Shown: positions 14,618 to 22,676 of the stretch, one piece after another
Position numbering within the stretch: position 1 is the first letter of the stretch
Layout of the letters: every line of letters begins with the position of its first letter
DNA from: Chitinispirillaceae bacterium
GTDB taxonomy: Bacteria > Fibrobacterota > Chitinivibrionia > Chitinivibrionales > Chitinispirillaceae
Assembly (NCBI GenBank): GCA_016926315.1
Contig: JAFGOU010000299.1
Coordinates: 1-23,586, forward strand
Length of the DNA: 23,586 bases
Direction of reading: 5' to 3'
Translations under genes and position numbers: made by a program
Notes under the pieces: model-generated
What the model was told of the DNA's origin: nothing
Databases searched by the model: none
Seen by the model: the letters and a program-made list of their open reading frames with translations, nothing else

Positions 14618-16191
14618 ACACTTTTTTCAGGGCTATTCTCGTTCTTCTTTTCCTGGGGGCCACGGTCCTGTATAATTACGGCCTTATCGATATCCGTTTC
14701 GACGAAATCCGGTATCTGCTGGGCACCATTTCTTCGCAGGAAGAGGCGTCGAGTACCTTCGGTATCGTGGCCAAATACGAACTGATCAAGCGCCGTATGG
14801 TGGATGGGGAGGATAATATCTCCAATTTCGAGCTTGAAGCGCGCATACAGGCATTGACATCCGGTGAAAATGAACCGCGGGGAAAAGGCGGCTGGAATTA
14901 CCGCGCCTATCTGACGCCGATACGGTATGCGGTAAACGGCGTCCGCCTGCTTCTCGGAAAAAAAATCATTAATCCCAAGGAAGATGACAAGATATTCAAT
15001 GTGCTGGAGATCGGGTATTTCTGGGAGCGTAACCGGAAATATCACGAGGCGTTGAAAATATACGAGGACGTGCTCGGGACTGCAGGCGTTGCCCCCACCA
15101 TAAAGGCCGCGGTCATGGTGCATAAAGCGTTCTGTATTTCAATGCTCGGCAATTACAAGGAATCGAAGATGGTCTATGAACAGGTAATCAATCTGTATCC
15201 CAATACGGAGGCAGGTGTGCTTTCATGGAAACTGCTTGATTTTATCCAGTCCATGGAGCGCAGCAGGGAGTCCCTGGAAAACAGGAAAATGACCGAACTG
15301 GAAAAGGCACGGCAGTTCTATCTGGTGATGGATTTCAGGAACGCCATTAAAAACTACTCCTTGTTCATCGGCCGCGGCGGCGCCGGAGCCAATGCTGCAG
15401 AAGCACGGTATTTTAAAGGCAGGTGTCATGAGGAACTGGGGGAAACCGAAGACGCGGTTGAGGAATACCGGGAGATCATACGCATCGATAAGGAAAAAAC
15501 GTGGGCGAAAAAATCAAACCGCCGCCTTCTCATGATCGGCTCTTTTTACGAACAGCAGAAAAACATCGCCGACGAGGCCAAGCGGCAGCTTGACGCATAT
15601 CAAGACCGTAAATTTTTCGATAACGTTCAGCAGTACGCCCAGCTGGTTTCCCAGAGTTCGCTGCGCAGCGAACTTATCAAGGAGACCAGGGAGAGCGCTC
15701 CGCAGCAGCAGATACGCGACAGCCTGCTCAACGCCATACTTAACATCGGCGAACTCGATCTGACCGGCGAAAAGAGCGCGGTGGCCCAGCAGAAGAAGCT
15801 TGACAGCATACGTTCCGCCCTCGTCGAAAAAGGCGCCATCGGCAAGGCGGAGATGAAGGCGCTCGAACGGTGGCAGACTGTCACGCAGAACCCCTTCCGG
15901 AGGCCGAGCGTCCTGAAAGCGGCCATCGACGGCTATTCAAACGAATTGAAATACCTTTACAATAAACGATTGCGCAGCGGCGTCAAACTTTCGGGAAACA
16001 TGCTTGTCATGATCAAGATAAAGCCCGACGGGATGGTCGGGGACGCTACGATCATCAAGTCGAACATCGGAGACCAGACCTTCGAAAAATCGGTGACGGA
16101 ACGGATACGCACCTGGAAATTTCAGGCGGTGCCGGAAAATGTAGGAGAACTAGACATCAAGTTTCCCTTCGAATTTTACGAAGAGGAGTGA
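14614..16191 (+). CDS. TPR protein with AgmX/PglI (TonB-C-like) C-terminal domain
   Basis: A 525-residue protein. One N-terminal membrane anchor or signal lies at about 5-22. TPR-like helices at 125-200 include KYHEALKIYEDVLG and YKESKMVYEQVINLYPNT, with more repeats at 228-300. A long charged helical linker spans 310-420. The C-terminal domain at about 440-523 matches the AgmX/PglI family of TonB-C-like folds: NKRLRSGVKLSGNMLVMIKI, then PDGMVGDATIIKS, TWKFQAVPENVGELDIKFPF. In Myxococcus AgmX/PglI-type proteins take part in gliding motility; the domain binds partners in the periplasm. The ATG overlaps the stop of the GGDEF gene (ATGA), so the two are translationally coupled. Its 3' end overlaps the convergent glycosyltransferase gene by 16 bases. 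Confidence 0.75.
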   Translation: MNTFFRAILVLLFLGATVLYNYGLIDIRFDEIRYLLGTISSQEEASSTFGIVAKYELIKRRMVDGEDNISNFELEARIQALTSGENEPRGKGGWNYRAYLTPIRYAVNGVRLLLGKKIINPKEDDKIFNVLEIGYFWERNRKYHEALKIYEDVLGTAGVAPTIKAAVMVHKAFCISMLGNYKESKMVYEQVINLYPNTEAGVLSWKLLDFIQSMERSRESLENRKMTELEKARQFYLVMDFRNAIKNYSLFIGRGGAGANAAEARYFKGRCHEELGETEDAVEEYREIIRIDKEKTWAKKSNRRLLMIGSFYEQQKNIADEAKRQLDAYQDRKFFDNVQQYAQLVSQSSLRSELIKETRESAPQQQIRDSLLNAILNIGELDLTGEKSAVAQQKKLDSIRSALVEKGAIGKAEMKALERWQTVTQNPFRRPSVLKAAIDGYSNELKYLYNKRLRSGVKLSGNMLVMIKIKPDGMVGDATIIKSNIGDQTFEKSVTERIRTWKFQAVPENVGELDIKFPFEFYEEE

Positions 16192-17225
16192 ATCCTCCGG
16201 TCCCGCGGCGTCGGTGAACCGGACGGAACCTGCCGCGCCGCAATGTTCATCAGTTGTTCAAAACGTTTACGGTACGTATGGCCGGACAGGACCATGCGGC
16301 GGTTATTTTCCCTCTCGCCGGAAGAGGACCCGTAGTGACGCAGCATCGTTGCGATCTGTCCGCACGCCTCGTCAATGGTCGTGAAGGTTGTGCAGGGACA
16401 ACCGGGAAAAGAATCGGCGAGAAGCGGGGTTTTTTCGGTGACCAACAGACAACCCGCGGCGATCGCTTCGTACACGCGCGGACTGATATGGGTATATTCG
16501 CGTTCACGCGGCTCGTCAACCGACAGGTTGATGGCGATTTTCGACTGGTTGAGGAGGCGCCATGAGGCCTGGGAATCGATCCATTCACGGCCGACAATAT
16601 ATTTTTCCAGCGGACCCCGGTAGGATTTCCAGCCTCCGCCTCCGATGGCGAGCGAACGTCCTTCGGAAGCCAATTTTTCAAGGCAATCGATTCGATAGGC
16701 ACTCGGAATGCCGATGAAAACGATATCATACGGGCGTTCGTTTCCAATGGCAAACGGTTCGGGAACGCTGCATGCCGTGGGTAGAAAGTGATAACGGATA
16801 TTTTTTCCCCTGCAGTAAGCCTCCACGGGACCGCGCTGGATGGCGCAGAAATGGTCGTATCCTTCGGCCACGTCGGTCCAGTAGGGGGCACGCCGGAAGT
16901 CCTCGAAAAACCAGTGCACCGTGACAACGCCGTATGAGCGGAGAAGGTTGAGGGCGAAGAGTGTTACCGGCGCAAGCGCGGTGACCAGCAGGTGTGTCGC
17001 CTTGAAATCGAGGCAGGAGACGATCAACGACTGGTTTAAAAGGTCAACGATCAGGGTATCGTCGGTCTGGGTGAGCAGACGCGTAAAGGTCTGACGGTAG
17101 GTGAAGGTATCGAAAACCTTGCAACGATCGCCGGCTTCGCTGACGCCTGTTTTGGCGATGTGGGTGCTTACGGTACGCGCCGCGCCATCGGGTGAAAGCA
17201 CGATACACCAGCGCTGCGCCATCAT
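16176..17225 (-). CDS. CgeB-like glycosyltransferase
   Basis: A 349-residue cytoplasmic protein of GT-B type, close to the CgeB (spore maturation) group. The N-terminal half has HWFFEDFRRAPYWTDVAEGY (104-123), the usual CgeB signature. The C-terminal half has the nucleotide-sugar-binding region NLSVDEPREREYTHISPRVY (233-252) followed by EAIAAGCLLVTE (253-264). Substrate and acceptor cannot be told from sequence; transfer onto a small molecule, polysaccharide or protein are all possible. The ATG overlaps the stop of the PfkB-like gene (ATGA), so it is translationally coupled to it. The C-terminal end is polar and poorly conserved-looking. It is the last gene of the three-gene cassette. Confidence 0.75.
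   Translation of the reverse strand: MMAQRWCIVLSPDGAARTVSTHIAKTGVSEAGDRCKVFDTFTYRQTFTRLLTQTDDTLIVDLLNQSLIVSCLDFKATHLLVTALAPVTLFALNLLRSYGVVTVHWFFEDFRRAPYWTDVAEGYDHFCAIQRGPVEAYCRGKNIRYHFLPTACSVPEPFAIGNERPYDIVFIGIPSAYRIDCLEKLASEGRSLAIGGGGWKSYRGPLEKYIVGREWIDSQASWRLLNQSKIAINLSVDEPREREYTHISPRVYEAIAAGCLLVTEKTPLLADSFPGCPCTTFTTIDEACGQIATMLRHYGSSSGERENNRRMVLSGHTYRKRFEQLMNIAARQVPSGSPTPRDRRIHSSS
16183..16197. terminator. Weak hairpin at the convergent junction
   Basis: GAGGA (16183-16187) pairs with TCCTC (16193-16197) around GTGAA, straddling the forward stop codon. There is no T run on either side. It may stop neither strand efficiently. Confidence 0.2.
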
Positions 17226-18160
17226 GGCTTCAGGTCGTTCCCGGTTGGAAGCGAACAGATCCCGCCGCCTTTTATTCCTTTGAAAAGCGCGACGGAATTG
17301 GCGAAACGGGCTGCGGTGAAGGGGTCATGGCCGCGGGCTATCGAGTGGAGAAACCCGCCTATGAAGGCGCTGCCGATCAACGTCACCGATTTGACCGGTT
17401 CCGTTGTCTGTGACGGCGGGAACTCCTCGATCCTGCCGTCATAGCCTACCGTACATCCGTTGGCGCCGGTTTTCACCGCGACGATTGAAACGCCGCGGTC
17501 CCAGAGAAATCCGATGACGTCGGTGGGGCGTTCATACCCGAACAGCGCTTTGGTTTCATCGGGCGCGGAAGGGAAAATGACGTCGACAAGCGGCAGCACG
17601 CTCCAGAGCGCCTCCTTGGCGTCGTCGAGCGACCAGCGCTGCAGCCGGAGGTTGGGGTCATACGCGACCATGGTCTTGTTGCTGTGGGCAAGAGTAAACG
17701 CCTTGAAAACGGTGTGACGCGCCGGACGTGAAATTGACTGCAGTTCGCTCGAGGCGTAGACGATTTTACCATTATCGATAAGATCGTCATAAATGATCGC
17801 CGGTGTCATATCGTGCGCCGCGCTGCCGGGCCGGTGGACGAGATATTCACGTTGTTCCGGGTACCGGGAACTGGTGAAATAGATGCCGTTGTATCCCTGG
17901 GCCGTGATGACGTGGTCGATGTTGATACCCTGGGCGAGCAGCCGTTCCCTGATCATGGCATGGAACGGGTCACGGGCGATGGCCGAGATGAGTGAAACGC
18001 CGGAACCGAGTCGCGCGGCCGTTGCCGCAACAACGATATCCGCTCCGCCGATGTCTTTTTCATAGGAATTGCAGAGGCTGACATCACCGTCGCATCTGAA
18101 TTCAATGAAGCTTTCGCCGATAACCAGCAGGTCGTAGTCGCGGACGTGCAATGCTTTCAT
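17222..18160 (-). CDS. PfkB-fold sugar kinase homologue lacking the catalytic Asp
   Basis: A 312-residue protein of the PfkB/ribokinase family, closest by pattern to 2-keto-3-deoxygluconate or IolC-type kinases. IGESFIEF begins it, GGADIVVAATAARLGSG (38-54) is the substrate-side signature, AYDPNLRLQRW (166-176) and FPSAPDETKALFG (196-208) precede the nucleotide lobe, and KTGANGC (230-236) follows. The usual GAGDAF(x)GG motif reads LIGSAFIGG (261-269), so the catalytic base Asp is Ser264 and the first Gly-Ala of the anion hole are Leu-Ile. Phosphotransfer should be crippled, and it may be a pseudokinase or sugar-binding regulator. The ATG at 18160 is preceded by GAGGAAC; the frame runs 24 codons further upstream into the ADP-ribosylglycohydrolase gene. 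Stop and start overlap the glycosyltransferase gene. Confidence 0.8.
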   Translation of the reverse strand: MKALHVRDYDLLVIGESFIEFRCDGDVSLCNSYEKDIGGADIVVAATAARLGSGVSLISAIARDPFHAMIRERLLAQGINIDHVITAQGYNGIYFTSSRYPEQREYLVHRPGSAAHDMTPAIIYDDLIDNGKIVYASSELQSISRPARHTVFKAFTLAHSNKTMVAYDPNLRLQRWSLDDAKEALWSVLPLVDVIFPSAPDETKALFGYERPTDVIGFLWDRGVSIVAVKTGANGCTVGYDGRIEEFPPSQTTEPVKSVTLIGSAFIGGFLHSIARGHDPFTAARFANSVALFKGIKGGGICSLPTGNDLKP

Positions 18161-18176
18161 AACGATCGGAGTTCCT

Positions 18177-19163
18177 CTACGTTTCGAGCTGCGTTTTCTG
18201 TTCCGCGATCGTGGTCGCAAGCAAGGCGACAAACCGCCTTATAAGCGCATCGATGTCCCTTTTCCGCGCGAGGGTATGAAGCCATTCTTCGGGAACGCCG
18301 TTCATGCCGTACGTGAGCCCGGCAAGACCTCCTGCAATTGAACCGGTGGTGTCGGTATCGATGCCGAGGTTGACCGCAGCAATAATGACCGATTTCATGT
18401 CATCATACCGGAGAAGGCACCAGATGCTTGCTTCCAGCGTATCGACCACATAGCCCGACGAATTGATGTCGGTCTCTTCAAGCAACGGAAGTTTGCAGGA
18501 GAGTATGCGCGAAAAATGGTTCAGTTCATTTTTAAACCCGTCATAACGGGAATAAAAAGCGAGCGCTTTGTCTATGGCGGTTTTAAAGGCGGCGGTTTTA
18601 TCCTGCGCGGTGAGAAGTTCCCGCACCAGCATGGCGTAAATGCCGCATCCGACAAGCGCCCGCGGATGGGCATGGGTGATCGCGGAGATTTCATGTATCC
18701 TCGCCATGAATGATTCGGTGTCCTGCCGTTGAAACCAGAGAGCGGCCGGGAGCATGCGCATGAGCGATCCATTGCCGTTATCGTCCTCGGAGGTTCTCCC
18801 GGATGACTGGGCATTTGTTTCGTGGGAAATGGCGTCCAGCGCCATATAGGTGGTGAGACCGACGTCAAAGGCGTATCCGTAAGGGGTCCATTCGCCTTCG
18901 TAGAGCCATTTCCGGAACAGGCCGCCGAGCGCGTTGCCATCGTAGCCGTTGCAGAGGATTTCCATGGTGCAGAGAATCATCGAGGTGTCGTCGGACCAGG
19001 TGCCTGCCGGAAGATTATAGCGGCCATACCCGAGCATGCTTTTTACGGCCCGCAGGGAGAGCTCTTTTCGTGAAAGAGACTCGACCGGAACGCCGAGGGC
19101 ATCACCGATGATACTTCCATAAAGCGCGGCGGAGGCTTTTTGCTGAAAATTGATCATCAACAT
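18177..19163 (-). CDS. ADP-ribosylglycohydrolase (DraG/ARH) family protein
   Basis: A 328-residue cytoplasmic protein with the ARH fold. The metal-site motifs are complete: GSIIGDALGVPVES near 16-29, WSDDTSM at 56-62 and GIDTDTTGSIAGGLAGL at 267-283 carry the paired Asp/Thr ligands for two magnesium ions. The length is normal. Family members remove ADP-ribose from proteins, or act on ADP-ribosyl-, ribosyl- or crystallin-like substrates; DraG itself reverses nitrogenase reductase modification, but no nif or draT gene is nearby. Co-location with a PfkB-fold sugar kinase and a glycosyltransferase points to ribose- or nucleoside-conjugate chemistry, as inference. The start (ATG 19163 or 19157) lacks a strong site. 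It heads the reverse cassette and is divergent from the histidine kinase. Confidence 0.88.
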   Translation of the reverse strand: MLMINFQQKASAALYGSIIGDALGVPVESLSRKELSLRAVKSMLGYGRYNLPAGTWSDDTSMILCTMEILCNGYDGNALGGLFRKWLYEGEWTPYGYAFDVGLTTYMALDAISHETNAQSSGRTSEDDNGNGSLMRMLPAALWFQRQDTESFMARIHEISAITHAHPRALVGCGIYAMLVRELLTAQDKTAAFKTAIDKALAFYSRYDGFKNELNHFSRILSCKLPLLEETDINSSGYVVDTLEASIWCLLRYDDMKSVIIAAVNLGIDTDTTGSIAGGLAGLTYGMNGVPEEWLHTLARKRDIDALIRRFVALLATTIAEQKTQLET

Positions 19164-19292
19164 CAGACTCGCACAATGAAAAAGCAGGGGTTAAACGGAA
19201 TAAACGCTGCCTGAAATATATATATTGGAAATCGCTTCCGTCCGCCGTTTGTAACGAATTCATCGCCCGGGATGATGAACGGATAATTACTG

Positions 19293-19321
19293 TTGTGTTC
19301 GCCTTCCCATTGATTTAAAAT
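19293..19321 (+). promoter_or_regulatory. Candidate promoter for the multi-pass kinase gene
   Basis: TTGTGT (19293-19298) and TAAAAT (19316-19321, five of six) are separated by 17 bases, 53 bases before the start codon. The 210-base divergent gap also contains a TATATATAT run near 19217-19226 that could serve the reverse gene. Confidence 0.45.
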
Positions 19322-19373
19322 ATAGGAACATGACCGCTCCGGGAAGGCGTTTCTGTTTCCTGGATTATACCTT

Positions 19374-21113
19374 ATGCTAGAGTTGTCGCTGCAATTATTA
19401 TCCTTCCTGCTGATTATCGCAGGGTTTTTCTTTATTCTCCTGGAAAGCTTTGTAAAATTTGACCGTTCGTTTCTTTTCCTGGGCGGGGCGCTGGTACTGT
19501 TCGGGCTTGTTCCGGCAATCGATATCTGGGTGCTTCCCGAAAGCGGCCGGGCCGAGAGTGCCCTCCCGTGGATCAGGATCCAGCACATATTGACCGTGCT
19601 CTTGTTACCGCTTATCCTCTGGTATTTGAAAAAATTTCTCAAGTCGAAAACGACCTACCTTCACCTTGTCATCAATGTCTTTGTCGTTTTTTTTTCGCTG
19701 GTGCTTTTTTCCGACGCTTCCCTCCGGGTTGAGGACGGAAGCACCGTTCGAGGCCCCCTCTATAATTACCTCTTCCTGCCCTGTTTTGCCGTTACCGGCT
19801 GTTTCATCTCCATTATGATTGCCAACAGGCTCAAGGGTACCGAAGGCAACGAGCGGCGGATACTGTTTTACCACTTGATCGGGTTCGCGCTGCTCTGCGC
19901 ATTCGGTACCATCGACCTTATCGTCAAATCGATGTACGGGAGCGTTACCGCTGTTGCCAGCAGTTTTTTCATCCTGGGCGTTCTGGCGTTCGGCCTGATG
20001 ACGTTTCTGATCTTTACCGAACGTCTGCTCATGCTCATGAATGACCGCCGCAGGGCCTACGATCACCTGCGTACTGCTCTCGAAGAGATGCAGGAGGCGA
20101 GCGCGCTCCGCCAGATAGGCGAATCGGCCGCAATCATCAATCATGAGATCAAAAATTACCTGACACGGATTTTCGGCGCGGCTGAACTGCTGGAACTTAC
20201 CGAAAGCCTGAGTTCCGATGGAAAACAGGAGATCGAGGCGATAAAAAATACCGTGGCCGAGCTGCAGCATTTCAGCATGGACATCCTGGAACTTTCACGC
20301 GCCCGGATCGTCAGGGAGAAAGAGATGCTGACCCTTGTGCCCCTGATCCGTCAATGCGTGGGGCGGCATTTCCCCGGCTGCAGCGGGCGGATCCGCATTT
20401 CCGGCGGCGATGAGTCGCTGACCATCCGCGGTGAGTGGGATAAACTGGAGCATGTTTTCGTTAATGTCATCAAGAACGCCTTTGAGGCGGACGCGTCAAT
20501 CGTCGATATCAGATGCATCCCTGCCGGGTCGGTCATTCTCGTTTCGATCAGCGATGACGGGGCCGGGTGTCCTGCGGAACAGCTTCCGTCCATTTTCAAG
20601 GCGTTTTATACCACCAAAAAAGCGGGACGGGGAACGGGGCTTGGCATGTCGATAAGCAGGGCGGTGGTGGAGAGCCACGGCGGCCGGATTTCCGCCTATA
20701 CCTATAACGAACTCGGGCCGGGGCGACACGGTATTCAGATCATTATTTCCCTGCCGCTCTATGGTGAAAGCGGACACGTAACCGGTACGAGGAGTGGACG
20801 GATAGCGTTATTCAGGGAGGGACTCGCTGAATTCACCTCTCTCCTTGCCATTTTTACCAATGTCAACATATGCCCGGCCATTGTGCAGCGGGCTGAAGAG
20901 CTGGACCGGAAAAAAGTGGGCGATATCGCGACACTGATTGTCGCCGAAGACGCTCTTAACCGTGGCCTGGTGCCAAAGGCGGCAAAAATCCCGCTTGTTG
21001 TCCCGGTTTTTTCAAAAAACGGCATTACCTATGCCAGAAGGAACATCGAGGGTCCAGAAATCGAGATATTTTGTGAGGAATACGTACTTACCAGGTTTTC
21101 TTCCGCCGGTTGA
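19374..21113 (+). CDS. Multi-pass sensor histidine kinase with C-terminal pseudo-receiver-like tail
   Basis: A 579-residue protein. Residues 5-215 hold about seven transmembrane helices and form the sensor, as in 7TM or PrsK-like kinases. The linker is 216-245. The H-box INHEIKNYLTRIFG (255-268) carries H257. The HATPase is 330-460, with N364/N368, DDGAG at 394-398, FKAFYTTKKAG at 408-418 and GTGLGMSI at 420-427. The last 110 residues are unusual. The predicted order is strand RIALF, helix, strand VNICPAI, helix, strand DIATLIVAEDAL, then PLVVPVFSKNG, which follows receiver topology. It lacks the acidic pair at the first strand and the Lys of a phospho-receiver. No cognate response regulator lies next to it. 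The start at ATG 19374 has only a weak site. The downstream protease gene lies 48 bases away in the same frame. Confidence 0.85.
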   Translation: MLELSLQLLSFLLIIAGFFFILLESFVKFDRSFLFLGGALVLFGLVPAIDIWVLPESGRAESALPWIRIQHILTVLLLPLILWYLKKFLKSKTTYLHLVINVFVVFFSLVLFSDASLRVEDGSTVRGPLYNYLFLPCFAVTGCFISIMIANRLKGTEGNERRILFYHLIGFALLCAFGTIDLIVKSMYGSVTAVASSFFILGVLAFGLMTFLIFTERLLMLMNDRRRAYDHLRTALEEMQEASALRQIGESAAIINHEIKNYLTRIFGAAELLELTESLSSDGKQEIEAIKNTVAELQHFSMDILELSRARIVREKEMLTLVPLIRQCVGRHFPGCSGRIRISGGDESLTIRGEWDKLEHVFVNVIKNAFEADASIVDIRCIPAGSVILVSISDDGAGCPAEQLPSIFKAFYTTKKAGRGTGLGMSISRAVVESHGGRISAYTYNELGPGRHGIQIIISLPLYGESGHVTGTRSGRIALFREGLAEFTSLLAIFTNVNICPAIVQRAEELDRKKVGDIATLIVAEDALNRGLVPKAAKIPLVVPVFSKNGITYARRNIEGPEIEIFCEEYVLTRFSSAG

Positions 21114-21161
21114 ACTTTCTCCATCTCCCTGCCAAATCAGCTACCGGCAAAACGGCGGGCA

Positions 21162-22622
21162 ATGGCCCTGGCGAGAAAAACCGAGATTGAGACGGCTCCT
21201 GACCCCCTGTACTACAGTTCAAGCACGTCGCCGGTGGTCGGCAATATCGTGGGGCTCACGATCCTGATCGATTTCGTCGACAATGCCGCCACCGTGCCGA
21301 AGGAGCGGGTCGATAGTGCGTTGAATTTTCCGAACTACCGCGGCACCATGTCCTCGGTGCGGGACTATTTCTATGAAGTGTCGAGCCAAAAGTTGACCTA
21401 TACGAATTTCATCGCTGGATACTACCGCGCCGACAGCTTGTTCACCTGGTATGACGATCCCAACGCATCAAGAGCCCGTATTCTTGCCCAGGAAGCGGTC
21501 CGGGGGGTCGATCCGCAGGTGGATTTCACCCAGATCACTGCGTCCAGCAACACCGTGCTTGCCGTGAACATTCTCCATGCCGGACGCACCGCGCAGGCCT
21601 GGGCCAAAGGACTCTGGCCCCATTCTGGATCCATGTCAGCAGTGACTACGGCCGAGGGGGTGAGGGTCAGCAGGTATCAGATGACCGGTCTTGGTACCGG
21701 CGTTTCCACCGGTACCATCATTCATGAAAACGGCCACATGGTCTGCCGCTGGCCAGATCTTTATGATTACGGCGGAGAATCAAAGGGCGCGGGCGCCTAT
21801 TGCGTCATGTCGTCGGGCGGGGTGATCCCGAATGCGTATTTCAGGGCACGGTGTGGTTGGGAAACCCCGGTAGACATTACGAACGCACCCGCCGGCACGC
21901 TCTATCGGCACGTGCCTAACTCCTATTCGTGCTTCGTCTACCGCAATGTAAACAACACCCGCGAGTTTTTTTATATCGAGAGCCGTCGCAGAGGCGGCCG
22001 CCTGACCCGCCCGCCGGATTCCGGACTCCTGATATGGCATATCGACGAAACCGGATCGAACAATAACGAGCAGATGACCCCCACCCAGCACTATCTGGCG
22101 TCGGTCGAACAGGCAGACGGCCAGTTCCACCTGGAGAAAAATACCAACTCCGGCGCGGATGGCGATCTTTACCATCAGGGCGATAAAATAGAATTCAGCG
22201 CCACGACAGCACCCAACAGCAACTGTTGGAACGGTACTGCTTCGGGCCTCACCATCGGAAACGTGAGCCGCGTTGGCGCGGAGATGACCTTTACAATCGG
22301 CACCGGACCGGTGGGGATTGCGGACAGGTCGACCGGCCTGAACGGGATGAGGCCTCACTTTTCTGTAAACAGCACCGGAAGGAACCTTTCGGTGACCTAC
22401 ACGCCACAGCGGGTAAGCGACGTGATTTTGACGGTATTCGATTCACGGGGACGTCTTGTCGGTTCCAACTCCTGGAAACCGGTTTCGTCTGGCGGCAACG
22501 CTGAAACCAGGGTCTGGCAGCACGGTTTTCCCGCAGGCGGCTATGTCGGAATGCTAAAAAGCGTCGATCGCGATGGTGTCGTCACCACGGAAAAAACACA
22601 GCAAATTACCGTGGTTGAATAA
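21162..22622 (+). CDS. M6-family metalloprotease (N-terminally incomplete)
   Basis: 486 residues remain from the first ATG. The immune-inhibitor-A-like M6 domain is at 25-380: HENGH at 188-192 is the zinc site, followed by WPDLYDYGG (197-205), which gives the further acidic ligand, and GLLIWHIDE (288-296) is characteristic of the family. A beta-rich C-terminal module (about 385-486), with VILTVFDSRGRLVG and PAGGYVGML, resembles FlgD-like/type IX sorting-type domains. No signal peptide or propeptide precedes the domain: translation from this ATG starts MALARKTEIETAPDP, and the frame upstream has only 16 codons before the kinase stop. No good ribosome binding site is seen. It is probably a truncated gene or one whose true start was lost, since M6 proteases are normally secreted. 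Confidence 0.8.
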   Translation: MALARKTEIETAPDPLYYSSSTSPVVGNIVGLTILIDFVDNAATVPKERVDSALNFPNYRGTMSSVRDYFYEVSSQKLTYTNFIAGYYRADSLFTWYDDPNASRARILAQEAVRGVDPQVDFTQITASSNTVLAVNILHAGRTAQAWAKGLWPHSGSMSAVTTAEGVRVSRYQMTGLGTGVSTGTIIHENGHMVCRWPDLYDYGGESKGAGAYCVMSSGGVIPNAYFRARCGWETPVDITNAPAGTLYRHVPNSYSCFVYRNVNNTREFFYIESRRRGGRLTRPPDSGLLIWHIDETGSNNNEQMTPTQHYLASVEQADGQFHLEKNTNSGADGDLYHQGDKIEFSATTAPNSNCWNGTASGLTIGNVSRVGAEMTFTIGTGPVGIADRSTGLNGMRPHFSVNSTGRNLSVTYTPQRVSDVILTVFDSRGRLVGSNSWKPVSSGGNAETRVWQHGFPAGGYVGMLKSVDRDGVVTTEKTQQITVVE

Positions 22623-22629
22623 CAGGGGG

Positions 22630-22676
22630 CGCGGGAGCGTGATGAGACCGGGTTCGGGTCTCCACACGTTCCCGCG
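22630..22676. terminator. Strong hairpin, likely bidirectional terminator
   Basis: CGCGGGAGCGTG (22630-22641) pairs with CACGTTCCCGCG (22665-22676) with one G-T pair. Beyond a 2x2 mismatch, GAGACC (22644-22649) pairs with GGTCTC (22657-22662), leaving a 7-base loop. It fills the gap between the convergent protease and small-membrane-protein genes and abuts the latter's stop codon. On the forward strand a pyrimidine stretch (TTATTCCTTTT) follows; the T run is imperfect. Confidence 0.7.
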
